The notes beneath the pieces were generated by a model. It made no database searches and was not told the origin of the DNA. It saw only the letters and a program-made list of their open reading frames with translations. Shown piece by piece: positions 1 to 5,687 of a DNA stretch of 5,687 nucleotides. Position numbers and translations under genes: made by a program. Position 1 is the first letter of the stretch; every line of letters starts with the position of its first letter. The stretch is taken from positions 1 through 5,687 of the forward strand of contig JASKZZ010000298.1 in the NCBI GenBank assembly GCA_030147335.1, read 5' to 3'. The DNA is from Herpetosiphonaceae bacterium (GTDB taxonomy: Bacteria; Chloroflexota; Chloroflexia; Chloroflexales; Kallotenuaceae).

Positions 1-1284
1 CCAGCGACGACGCAAACCATTCGTTTTTTCTAACACCGCAGCACTTACCAGCGCCAGTGGTAGTGCGAGCTTTACGTAGTAATGATCGTAAAAGCTCGCG
101 CCATAGGCAAACAGCGCAAGTGTTAGAACAATCCAAACACAAATAAAGAGCCAGCCCGATGCAAGCTGTTGTCTCCATGCGCGAATACATAGGATGCCCG
201 TACCCAGCACAAACATCGCCGCCGTAAACGCAGTGGCCTGATCGGACAGCAAAAAGGTCCAACGTCCATCAGCGGGATCGGACGGGCGAATCATTTGCAA
301 CAAGATAGCTTGGCGCAGCAATTCTGTACCCGATGTTGCAATGAACCAGCCGCAGATCACCAATGTTCCCAGCAGACTACCAAGCACAAAATCTCGTAGT
401 GCGACCCAGCGTCGCTCCAGCAGGAAAACAAGCGCGGCAGCAGCAGGGACGACAACTGCTGTGATTTTGACCATAAGGCCAAGCGCAAGGAACAATCCCG
501 CAGCCAAGCCCTGCCGTCGTCCATTGAGCGTTGTTAACACAAACAATGCGCCAGCCGCTAGCCACGGTGCTTGCAGTGGCTCCAAACGTACCCCACGCGC
601 AAAGTTAATCACCAGCGCATCGCCAAGATACACAAGCGCCGCCAGAAGCGCGCCCGGCCAAGCCACGAGTTGCCGTGCCGCGAGATATAACAGGCCAGCC
701 GCCAGCCCATCACACAGCAGCGCAATGACCCGAGCCGCCAGCAGACCAACAGAATTATCCTGGCCGATGTTAAGCAGATGCGCGGTCGGCAACAACATCA
801 CAACAGAGCCAGGTAGATGGGGAAACACAAAATCACGATAAGGAAATGCACCACCGCTAAGGAGCCACGCGCCGCCGAGATAAACTCCCTCATCGTAGTC
901 GGGCTTGATCCACGGATCGACGAGCAGCGGAAACACACGAATCGCTACTGCCAGCACCGTCACTAGCAGCGCGATCACGAGGTCGCGCGGCTGCACCATT
1001 GCACGCTCGGCAATAACGCGTGACCCGTGATTACGCAGGATTATCGCCAGCACGATCAAGGCGGATGGCAGCCAGAACAGCGTTGTTAGCGCCGCTGGAG
1101 CTACGTGCAAGGTATCAATCCATGCGGATTGCCCCCCAATACGACCGACTGCCGAGGCAAGGTGCGTCGGCATATGGGCAACAACCAACAGGCCAAGCCA
1201 GCCCACCAGCAGCAGGCTACGAATAGTGACGCTTTGCAAGGTTAAGCGGCGGGATGTGTCAGTAATAGCAGTTGATGTAAGCAC
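1..1284 (-). CDS. GT-C family (ArnT/PMT-like) membrane glycosyltransferase, 3' end outside window
   Basis: Partial gene: 428 codons are read from a GTG at 1284 and the frame is still open at base 1. The product is a very hydrophobic polytopic protein with about eleven hydrophobic segments, the first near residues 22-37. GT-C glycosyltransferases transfer sugars from polyprenyl-phosphate donors on the outer face of the cytoplasmic membrane. The key motif is PDYDEGVYLGGAWLL at residues 128-142, the acidic D/E pair in the first large external loop that is the catalytic/metal site in PMT and ArnT relatives. Other family-like landmarks are FARGVRLEP (228-236), MVKITA (271-276) and the aromatic FYDHYYVKLALP (398-409). 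The acceptor is unknown. The frame has a TGA at 1314-1316, so the start lies between there and the first helix; GTG at 1284 gives the longest frame, TTG near codon 16 is an alternative, and neither has a Shine-Dalgarno sequence. Family confidence is good, substrate none. Confidence 0.82.
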   Translation of the reverse strand, partial: MLTSTAITDTSRRLTLQSVTIRSLLLVGWLGLLVVAHMPTHLASAVGRIGGQSAWIDTLHVAPAALTTLFWLPSALIVLAIILRNHGSRVIAERAMVQPRDLVIALLVTVLAVAIRVFPLLVDPWIKPDYDEGVYLGGAWLLSGGAFPYRDFVFPHLPGSVVMLLPTAHLLNIGQDNSVGLLAARVIALLCDGLAAGLLYLAARQLVAWPGALLAALVYLGDALVINFARGVRLEPLQAPWLAAGALFVLTTLNGRRQGLAAGLFLALGLMVKITAVVVPAAAALVFLLERRWVALRDFVLGSLLGTLVICGWFIATSGTELLRQAILLQMIRPSDPADGRWTFLLSDQATAFTAAMFVLGTGILCIRAWRQQLASGWLFICVWIVLTLALFAYGASFYDHYYVKLALPLALVSAAVLEKTNGLRRRW

Positions 1285-1292
1285 GATTACGA

Positions 1293-1320
1293 ATTGTACC
1301 GGAGCCGGACCAGTTCACAA
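1293..1320 (-). promoter_or_regulatory. Candidate sigma70-type promoter for the glycosyltransferase gene
   Basis: Reading the minus strand, a -35-like TTGTGA (1320-1315, 4/6 match) is separated by 16 bases from a -10-like TACAAT (1298-1293, 5/6 match). Only 8 bases lie between the -10 box and the GTG at 1284, so transcription would begin at or next to the start codon. It sits in the 54-base gap after the CoA-ester lyase stop codon, where I see no terminator, so read-through from the lyase gene is also possible. This is a match by eye only. Confidence 0.4.
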
Positions 1321-1338
1321 GGCCCCATTGAATAAAGC

Positions 1339-2286
1339 TCATTCGGCGCTTGCGTCCACGATCTTCCCGGCGGCACGACCTTTTGCCAACACCTGCTCCG
1401 CCATTCGTAGCGAGGCTGCATCGATCATCGCTCCTGCCAGCGTTACCGCGCCTCGGCCTTCATCGTCCAAAGCTGCTGCGTAGCGACCAAGAATTGCCTG
1501 CGCGTGTGCAATTGCCTCATCTGAAGGCATAAAGATTGTGTTGATCGGATCGATCTGGGCTGGATGAATTGCCCACTTGCCATCGCAGCCGAGGGAACGC
1601 GACAACATGGCGCTATGCTCTAAACCAGCTTGATCGGCAAACGCGCCGTATGGTCCGTCAATTGCCTGAAGGCCGGCAGCTTTGGCCGCGACAACCATAC
1701 GGCTCAAAGCGGCGTGCCAAATATGGCCGGGATATTCCGGCACGGCACCGCCAATATCGAGCAGTGGAACGCCTAATGACGCGGCAAAATCACCGGGCCC
1801 GAAAATAAGCGCGGCGAGTCGTCGACTGGATGTTGCGATCTGTTCAACCTGCACCATACCTGCCGCCGTCTCGATCTGCGCCTCGATTGCGATTGGCCGT
1901 GTGAAACGCTGTTTGGCCTCAATCTGCGTCAACAGCATGTCGAGCATATACACATCGCCGGGAACATTAACCTTTGGCAAAATCACAACGTCAATCATAT
2001 CGCCGGCTGCTTCAACAACCGTGATCAAATCATCATAGAACCACTGCGAAGATGTTGCGTTGATGCGTACCGCACGAAGCTTTGCGCCCCAATCATGTTG
2101 TTTCAAAGCTGAAATGATAGATTGTCGTGCTTGATAACGCTGGTCGGGCGCGACTGAGTCTTCAAGATCGAGCATGACCAGGTCTGCATTACTGCCAGCT
2201 GCTTTGGCAATAAATCGGTCGTTATTACCGGGAACACTCAGCTCGCTACGTCGTGGACGTGTTAACTGAACCAACAAGTGTGTCAT
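1339..2286 (-). CDS. HpcH/HpaI aldolase / CitE-family CoA-ester lyase (malyl/citramalyl-CoA lyase-like)
   Basis: This 315-residue TIM-barrel enzyme belongs to the CitE/Mcl family, which cleaves or forms malyl-, beta-methylmalyl- or citramalyl-CoA type thioesters with Mg2+. Visible signatures are LEDSV (41-45), VRIN with the substrate Arg at 74, LPKV (103-106), EAQIETAAGMV with the Mg ligand Glu139, FGPGDFAASLG with the Mg ligand Asp166, DGPYGAF (210-216), and LGCDGKWAIHPAQI (232-245). The C-terminal GAMIDAAS contains Asp289, probably matching the catalytic Asp that Mcl enzymes donate from a neighbouring subunit. The spacing RIN..SS.W..DD and the IWH..RMV segment (189-197) look closer to Chloroflexus-type Mcl than to the citrate lyase beta subunit, and no citrate lyase alpha or gamma subunit is nearby. 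The ATG at 2286 is chosen because of an AGGTGA ribosome site 4 bases upstream; a 51-codon upstream extension has neither such a site nor family sequence. The gene is divergent from citrate synthase. The exact substrate is undetermined. Confidence 0.9.
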   Translation of the reverse strand: MTHLLVQLTRPRRSELSVPGNNDRFIAKAAGSNADLVMLDLEDSVAPDQRYQARQSIISALKQHDWGAKLRAVRINATSSQWFYDDLITVVEAAGDMIDVVILPKVNVPGDVYMLDMLLTQIEAKQRFTRPIAIEAQIETAAGMVQVEQIATSSRRLAALIFGPGDFAASLGVPLLDIGGAVPEYPGHIWHAALSRMVVAAKAAGLQAIDGPYGAFADQAGLEHSAMLSRSLGCDGKWAIHPAQIDPINTIFMPSDEAIAHAQAILGRYAAALDDEGRGAVTLAGAMIDAASLRMAEQVLAKGRAAGKIVDASAE

Positions 2287-2290
2287 AGCT

Positions 2291-2296
2291 TCACCT
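2291..2296 (-). promoter_or_regulatory. Ribosome binding site fixing the lyase start
   Basis: AGGTGA on the minus strand lies 4 bases before the ATG at 2286-2284. It supports this start over an in-frame ATG at 2439, which would add 51 residues with no resemblance to the family. Confidence 0.7.
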
Positions 2297-2311
2297 ATCG
2301 TTTGCAAGCAG

Positions 2312-2340
2312 ATTGTCGTGGAGTTGGAGTAATCGCGCAA
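2312..2340 (-). promoter_or_regulatory. Weak candidate promoter for the CoA-ester lyase
   Basis: On the minus strand, TTGCGC (2340-2335, 3/6 match to a -35 box) and GACAAT (2317-2312, 4/6 match to a -10 box) are 17 bases apart. The implied leader is about 20 bases and contains the ribosome site. The -35 box overlaps the small inverted repeat CGCAACTTGCG (2336-2346), which could be an operator. The match is weak. Confidence 0.28.
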
Positions 2341-2415
2341 CTTGCGACATGCGAAGATTAATCGTCCAGCATCACTTTCGACTTTGCGCACAGTTGCACA
2401 GTCGGTTAACATGGC

Positions 2416-2444
2416 TTGACACGCCAATCCTTCCGACAAACACT
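2416..2444 (+). promoter_or_regulatory. Candidate promoter for the citrate synthase block
   Basis: A perfect -35 hexamer TTGACA (2416-2421) is followed after 17 bases by the poor -10 match AACACT (2439-2444, 3/6). Transcription would start near 2451, giving a leader of about 25 bases that ends in the strong ribosome site. A weak -10 with a consensus -35 would fit an activated promoter, but this is a guess from sequence. Confidence 0.35.
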
Positions 2445-2460
2445 ACACGTATCAATAAGC

Positions 2461-2467
2461 AAAGGAG
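2461..2467 (+). promoter_or_regulatory. Strong ribosome binding site of citrate synthase
   Basis: AAAGGAG lies 8 bases before the ATG at 2476. It selects this start over an in-frame upstream ATG at 2416, which would place 20 non-family residues in front and would overlap the promoter candidate. Confidence 0.8.
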
Positions 2468-2475
2468 TTTTTCCT

Positions 2476-3612
2476 ATGACCGACAAAGCTGCGTTTGTGC
2501 CTGGGCTAGAAGGAATCGTTGCGGCGCAAACTCGTCTTAGCAGTGTGGATGGACAGGCTGGAGAGCTTATTATCGCAGGATTTCCGGTGGAAGCGCTGGC
2601 AGGCACTGCTAGTTTCGAGGAAACGCTGTACCTGTTGTGGAACGACGCACTGCCGAATGCCGAGCAGCTAAACACATTGAAAGCGGAACTGGCAGAACAA
2701 CGTGAGTTACCGACAGCGACCATGGCGCTCCTGCGTGCAGCGGCGACCAACAAAGTTGTGGATATGGACGCGCTGCGCATGGCAGCAAGCACGCTTAGCC
2801 TCAACGCACCCAATGCCGATCCACGCCGAGACGCAGTATCGCTTATCGCTCGTTTTCCAACCATTGTCGCAGCGTATCGTCGGATGTTAAGTGGTCTGGA
2901 ACCGGTCGCACCTCGGTCCGACCTTGGCCATGCCGCCAACTATCTGTATATGCTTTCCGGCGACGAGCCAAGTGCTGAGCGCGCACGCGGACTGGAAACG
3001 TATCTTAACACGGTATCTGACCACGGCTTGAATGCCTCGACCTTTACGGCACGGGTTATTATTTCGACCCAATCCGATATGATCTCGGCAATAACCGGCG
3101 CGATTGGCGCGCTCAAAGGTCCACTGCATGGCGGAGCACCGGGGCCGGCACTTGATATGGTGTTTGAGATCGGCGAGGTAGGGCGAGCAGAGCCGCATAT
3201 GCGTGCCATGCTGGAGCGCGGAGACCGGCTGATGGGCTTTGGGCACCGCGTGTACAAGGTGCGCGATCCACGAGCGGAGGTGCTATCGGCAGCCGCTGAG
3301 AAGATGTATCGAGCCGACGGCGACATGCGATTGTATGAGCTGACGCGGCAGGTCGAGCAAACGGCAATTCAGCTGCTGGAAGAGTTCAAGCCGGGTCGTA
3401 AGCTACAAACCAACGTCGAGTTTTATACAGCTCTGCTGCTGCATGGGCTTGGTCTAGCTACAGATGTTTTCACGCCAACTTTCGCCATTGGACGGGCGGC
3501 GGGTTGGACAGCGCACTGCTTCGAGCAACTGCGCAATAATCGCATTTTCCGCCCGCAATCAGTCTACACTGGCGTCAAAGATCGCCAATACGTGCCGCTT
3601 GACCAGCGCTAA
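2476..3612 (+). CDS. Citrate synthase / 2-methylcitrate synthase (short bacterial type)
   Basis: This 378-residue enzyme condenses acetyl-CoA (or propionyl-CoA in methylcitrate synthases) with oxaloacetate, the entry step of the TCA or methylcitrate cycle, in the cytoplasm. The length matches the small dimeric class found in many Gram-positives, archaea and Chloroflexota. It starts with the typical GLEGIVAAQTRLSSVDG segment (10-26). Active-site features are SDHGLNAST with His183, GPLHGGAPG with catalytic His218, GFGHRVYKVRDPRA with His257 and Arg266, NVEFYTALL (313-321), FAIGRAAGWTAH with Arg340, and RIFRPQSVYTG near the C-terminus. The usual catalytic Asp of the NVDFY motif is Glu315 here, and the usual Glu of DHELNAS is Gly184. 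Both changes appear, from memory, in some relatives, so activity is likely kept. Acetyl- versus propionyl-CoA preference cannot be read from the sequence. It is the first gene of a plus-strand block and the DUF2243 gene begins 20 bases after its stop. Confidence 0.95.
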   Translation: MTDKAAFVPGLEGIVAAQTRLSSVDGQAGELIIAGFPVEALAGTASFEETLYLLWNDALPNAEQLNTLKAELAEQRELPTATMALLRAAATNKVVDMDALRMAASTLSLNAPNADPRRDAVSLIARFPTIVAAYRRMLSGLEPVAPRSDLGHAANYLYMLSGDEPSAERARGLETYLNTVSDHGLNASTFTARVIISTQSDMISAITGAIGALKGPLHGGAPGPALDMVFEIGEVGRAEPHMRAMLERGDRLMGFGHRVYKVRDPRAEVLSAAAEKMYRADGDMRLYELTRQVEQTAIQLLEEFKPGRKLQTNVEFYTALLLHGLGLATDVFTPTFAIGRAAGWTAHCFEQLRNNRIFRPQSVYTGVKDRQYVPLDQR

Positions 3613-3632
3613 AGTCAGGACAGGGAGAAGAG

Positions 3633-4121
3633 ATGAGCAACACAGGCCGACGTAGCGCGGTGGGAGATCAATCGGAAAGCGTCACGTCACCTTCGCTGCT
3701 TGCCATTGGAATCATTTTGGGAATTGGTGTTGCCGGAACTTTGGATGAAGTAATCCTTCATCAGCTGCTTCAATGGCACAACTTGTATGTTCACACGACG
3801 ACCGCGGGGCGACTGGTAAGCGACGGCATTTTTCATGTTTTCTCGTCGGCAATGCTTGTGCTAGGCACGGTGCTGTTGTGGCGCAGACGAGCAACGCCGC
3901 GACGTACAGGAGACAGTCAGCGTTTGTTCGCCGGTGTACTTTTTGGCGCAGGCGGGTTCAACCTGTATGATGGAACGGTTCAGCACAAGATATTACAGTT
4001 GCATCCGGTGCGTGAAGGCGTTGACAACATTTTGGTGTATGATCTCGCGTTCAATGGCATCGCGCTTGTGATTGTGCTATGCGGATGGCTCGTCTGGCGC
4101 AAGGTGAAAGACCCGTCGTAG
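3633..4121 (+). CDS. DUF2243-family four-helix membrane protein
   Basis: This 162-residue integral membrane protein has four hydrophobic segments, near residues 21-44, 63-84, 96-112 and 135-156. It matches my memory of the DUF2243 family: LDEVILHQLLQWHN (37-50), DGIFHVF (64-70), GAGGFNLYDGTVQHKILQLH (105-124) followed by PVR, and VYDLAFN (135-141). The family's function is not established. The recurrent His and acidic residues in or beside the helices (His43, His49, His68, His118, His124) suggest metal or haem binding, which is inference. Relatives commonly read LHHVR where this protein has LHPVR at 123-127. The ATG at 3633 has AGGGAG (3622-3627) 5 bases upstream. A 20-base gap after citrate synthase indicates co-transcription. 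The N-terminal 20 residues are hydrophilic with no cleavable signal. Confidence 0.85.
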   Translation: MSNTGRRSAVGDQSESVTSPSLLAIGIILGIGVAGTLDEVILHQLLQWHNLYVHTTTAGRLVSDGIFHVFSSAMLVLGTVLLWRRRATPRRTGDSQRLFAGVLFGAGGFNLYDGTVQHKILQLHPVREGVDNILVYDLAFNGIALVIVLCGWLVWRKVKDPS

Positions 4122-4216
4122 CAGCGTGATTCTGTTGGGAGGGAAGCACGGACTGAACAGGGACGCTAGTGCGCCACATGGCAACATTCGTGCGATTGTA
4201 AAAGGATTCTCAGCCT

Positions 4217-5524
4217 ATGACGGTAGTGATCGTTGGAGCGGGATTAGCCGGTCTGGTTTGCGCGCGACACCTACAAAAGCGAAACCTTGAAGTCATGGTG
4301 CTCGAAGCAGATCCAGAGGTTGGAGGCCGCGTGCGCTCCGATCACATCGACGGCTTTATTCTTGATCGTGGTTTTCAGGTGCTCTTCGACCAGTATCCTG
4401 CCGTGCGCCGTAATCTCGATCTGGATGCGCTTGACCTGCAGCCCTTCGAGCCGGGCGCGATTATTTGTCAAAACGGTCAGCGCACAGTATTGACTGATCC
4501 GCTCCGTGACCGGCGGTGGCGTGATCTGCTTGAAGCAAGCCGTTCGCGTTCTGCCGGACTAGCCGATAAGCTGCGCACCCTGAGGCTTGCGCTTTCCTCG
4601 CGTAATACCGACAACGACCAACGCGCCGAGCCGGACACGCAAAGTACAGCTACATATTTGCGCGAGCAGGGCTTTAGCGAGCAGATTATTGAGTCGTTTT
4701 ATCGGCCCTTTTTTGGCGGCGTGTTCCTGGAACGCGACCTGATTACAACTGAAGCGCTGTTCCGCTTTTATTTTCGCATGTTCAGCGCGGGACAAACAAC
4801 GCTTCCAGCGCAGGGCATTGGCGCAATGACCCAGCAGCTAGCCGCGCCACTTGTCATGACAAACAGCGTTCGCACGAATAGCCCTGTAGGTGGGCTGCTT
4901 AGCGATAGCGGACGGGTGACAGGTGTGTTGCTAACGAATGGTCAACAGATTTCTGCTGATGCGGTCGTTCTTGCAACTGATGCGCCGAGCGCTGCCCGCC
5001 TTGCTCCACCCGAGGCAAAGCTGCACACTCCCGAGGGCGCGCTTGGAACCACGACGTTGTATTTCGCCGGAGCCGAGCCGTTGTATCACAGCCGCAAGAT
5101 TGTATTGAACGCAAATCCAAATCCACTTGTCAACAACGCGCAGATGGTCAGCAACGTCGCGCCGAGCTACGCTCCAGATGGTCGGCACTTGTTGAGTGTG
5201 GCGGTGCTGGGCATACCGGAAATGAGTGATGCGCAGCTCGTCGTTGCGGTCATGCGTGACCTTCGTAAAATGTTTGCCGGCAACGCGCAAGCCCTTCGTG
5301 CGCTGGCAACCTATTATCCGCTGCGGATTTATCGTATTCCTTACGCGCAGTTCCCACAACCACCCGGCATCTACCGCACTCTGCCGTCACACGGCACCAT
5401 GATGCAAGGATTGTATATCGCCGCAGAGTACACCGACGCCAGCAGCATTAACGGCGCAATGACCAGCGGCGAGCGCTGCGCGGCAACCGTAGGCCAGGAA
5501 CTCAAACGTCGTCAACTCCAGTAA
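4217..5524 (+). CDS. FAD-dependent oxidoreductase, amine-oxidase / protoporphyrinogen-oxidase-like
   Basis: This 435-residue soluble flavoprotein has a Rossmann dinucleotide fold at the N-terminus: VVIVGAGLAGLVCA with Gly7, Gly9 and Gly12, then VLEADPEVGGRVRS (28-41) with Glu30 positioned for the FAD ribose and the GGRVRS motif typical of the flavin amine oxidase superfamily. DRGFQVLFDQYP (50-61) and FYRPFFGGVFL mark a subgroup usually annotated simply as NAD(P)/FAD-dependent oxidoreductase, related to phytoene desaturases and protoporphyrinogen oxidases. The C-terminus has the second FAD-contact motif, GLYIAAEYTDASSINGAMTS (398-417). The subgroup's substrate is unknown to me, and no carotenoid or haem genes are in view to help. 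The start has AAAGGA (4201-4206) 10 bases upstream. The 95-base gap after the DUF2243 gene has no clear terminator or promoter, so read-through is plausible. Confidence 0.88.
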   Translation: MTVVIVGAGLAGLVCARHLQKRNLEVMVLEADPEVGGRVRSDHIDGFILDRGFQVLFDQYPAVRRNLDLDALDLQPFEPGAIICQNGQRTVLTDPLRDRRWRDLLEASRSRSAGLADKLRTLRLALSSRNTDNDQRAEPDTQSTATYLREQGFSEQIIESFYRPFFGGVFLERDLITTEALFRFYFRMFSAGQTTLPAQGIGAMTQQLAAPLVMTNSVRTNSPVGGLLSDSGRVTGVLLTNGQQISADAVVLATDAPSAARLAPPEAKLHTPEGALGTTTLYFAGAEPLYHSRKIVLNANPNPLVNNAQMVSNVAPSYAPDGRHLLSVAVLGIPEMSDAQLVVAVMRDLRKMFAGNAQALRALATYYPLRIYRIPYAQFPQPPGIYRTLPSHGTMMQGLYIAAEYTDASSINGAMTSGERCAATVGQELKRRQLQ

Positions 5525-5536
5525 ATTCCAGTTAAT
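5517..5536 (+). repeat. Imperfect 10-base tandem duplication across the oxidoreductase stop codon
   Basis: TCCAGTAAAT (5517-5526) is followed directly by TCCAGTTAAT (5527-5536), with one mismatch. The first copy carries the stop codon TAA (5522-5524). It looks like a small replication-slippage duplication with no evident function. Confidence 0.5.
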
Positions 5537-5548
5537 ACAGTCCAAAAG

Positions 5549-5585
5549 AACCGACCCATGAAAGCTTAGGTTTCATGGGTCGGTT
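5549..5585. terminator. Bidirectional intrinsic terminator hairpin between convergent genes
   Basis: A perfect 15-base stem (AACCGACCCATGAAA at 5549-5563 with its complement at 5571-5585) closes a 7-base loop. On the plus strand, 24 bases after the oxidoreductase stop, the stem is followed by only a short T run. On the minus strand, 27 bases after the stop of the incoming gene, the stem runs into TTCTTTT (5550-5544), a better U-tract. It therefore probably ends the minus-strand gene efficiently and the plus-strand block too. An outer pair, TTCCAGT (5526-5532) and ACTGGAA (5589-5595), could extend the structure. Confidence 0.85.
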
Positions 5586-5612
5586 TGCACTGGAAGCTTT
5601 GCCGCGCTCTTG

Positions 5613-5687
5613 CTACTTGGTTCCCAGGCCGACAATCTCAAGATGACTGGCGAAAAAATCGGGCTGATCAAGCATATACAGCGACGA
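5613..5687 (-). CDS. C-terminal end of an unrecognised minus-strand gene
   Basis: The minus strand is open from the right edge for 24 codons to a TAG at 5615-5613. The tail contains LYMLDQPDFFASHLEIVGLG near its end. I do not recognise the protein. Support for a real gene is the protein-like composition and the terminator hairpin with a proper U-tract 27 bases past the stop in this orientation. No start or domain is visible in the window. Confidence 0.5.
   Translation of the reverse strand, partial: SSLYMLDQPDFFASHLEIVGLGTK

Larger units (their letters stand above)
2287..2475. promoter_or_regulatory. Divergent control region between lyase and citrate synthase
   Basis: This 189-base non-coding region must hold the start signals of both divergent genes. 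It has repeated TTGC elements: TTTGCAAGCA (2301-2310), TTGCGACA (2342-2349), TTGCGCA (2384-2390) and TTGCACA (2394-2400). The last two lie one helical turn (10 bases) apart, inside the arms CGACT (2379-2383) and AGTCG (2400-2404). There is also the inverted repeat CGCAACTTGCG (2336-2346). Together these suggest one or more regulator sites shared by both genes, but the regulator is not identifiable and short repeats can occur by chance. Confidence 0.4.

Noticed and set aside
341..841. 166-codon plus-strand open frame rich in Ser, Arg and Ala
   Set aside because: It is antisense to the GT-C glycosyltransferase frame, has biased low-complexity composition and no ribosome site. It is a shadow of the real gene.
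2287..2439. N-terminal extension of the CoA-ester lyase to an ATG at 2439
   Set aside because: The added 51 residues resemble no family sequence, cover the control region and lack a ribosome site, whereas the ATG at 2286 has AGGTGA.
2416..2475. N-terminal extension of citrate synthase by 20 codons
   Set aside because: The ATG at 2476 has a strong AAAGGAG site and gives the family's normal N-terminus; the extension overlaps the TTGACA promoter candidate.
2406..2939. 177-codon minus-strand open frame
   Set aside because: It is antisense to citrate synthase, Ser/Ala-rich, with no recognisable domain.
4132..4160. CTGTT...AACAG dyad after the DUF2243 gene as a terminator
   Set aside because: The arms are five bases with a 19-base loop and no T-tract, so it is too weak to call.
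4135..4164. G-run cluster (GGG, GGG, GG, GGG) as a possible G-quadruplex or regulatory element
   Set aside because: One run is only two Gs and the spacing is uneven; this is weak evidence in G-rich DNA.
4931..5359. 142-codon minus-strand open frame
   Set aside because: It lies opposite the FAD oxidoreductase and its sequence looks like a translated complement, with no motif or ribosome site.
1..5687. Mobile element, CRISPR array, tRNA or defence system
   Set aside because: No transposase-like protein, terminal repeats, spaced direct repeats, tRNA-like fold or nuclease/helicase gene is seen; all main genes are metabolic or membrane proteins.

Overview
The window looks like ordinary bacterial chromosome with tightly packed genes and a mid-fifties G+C content by eye. 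The citrate synthase, the Mcl-like CoA-ester lyase and the general gene style recall Chloroflexota (class Chloroflexia). That placement rests on remembered family resemblance and is only moderately secure; Deinococcota or Actinomycetota are not excluded.

Left block, minus strand: positions 1-1284 hold most of a large polytopic membrane protein of the GT-C / ArnT-PMT glycosyltransferase type. Its C-terminus lies outside the window. It is followed 54 bases away by a CitE/HpcH-type CoA-ester lyase (1339-2286) in the same orientation, so the two may be partly co-transcribed (lyase first). The glycosyltransferase also has a promoter-like sequence placed so that its message could be leaderless. A 189-base intergenic region (2287-2475) separates this block from the divergent right block and carries candidate promoters for both directions plus several TTGC/GCAA elements.

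Right block, plus strand: a short-type citrate/2-methylcitrate synthase (2476-3612), a four-helix DUF2243-type membrane protein (3633-4121, only 20 bases downstream) and an FAD-dependent amine-oxidase-fold oxidoreductase (4217-5524). A 15-bp perfect hairpin (5549-5585) closes the block. Beyond it, the last 24 codons of an unrecognised minus-strand gene run off the right edge, so the hairpin lies between convergent genes and probably terminates both.

The divergent synthase and lyase both work on acyl-CoA plus 2-oxoacid chemistry: one condenses acetyl- or propionyl-CoA with oxaloacetate, the other cleaves malyl/citramalyl-type CoA esters. This suggests a shared carbon-assimilation theme, but substrates cannot be fixed from sequence alone. 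I see no mobile element, CRISPR array, tRNA or rRNA, and no convincing evidence of a new defence or other novel system. The points most worth checking are the catalytic Asp-to-Glu change in the citrate synthase, the divergent control region, the possible leaderless glycosyltransferase start and the unassigned DUF2243-oxidoreductase pairing.
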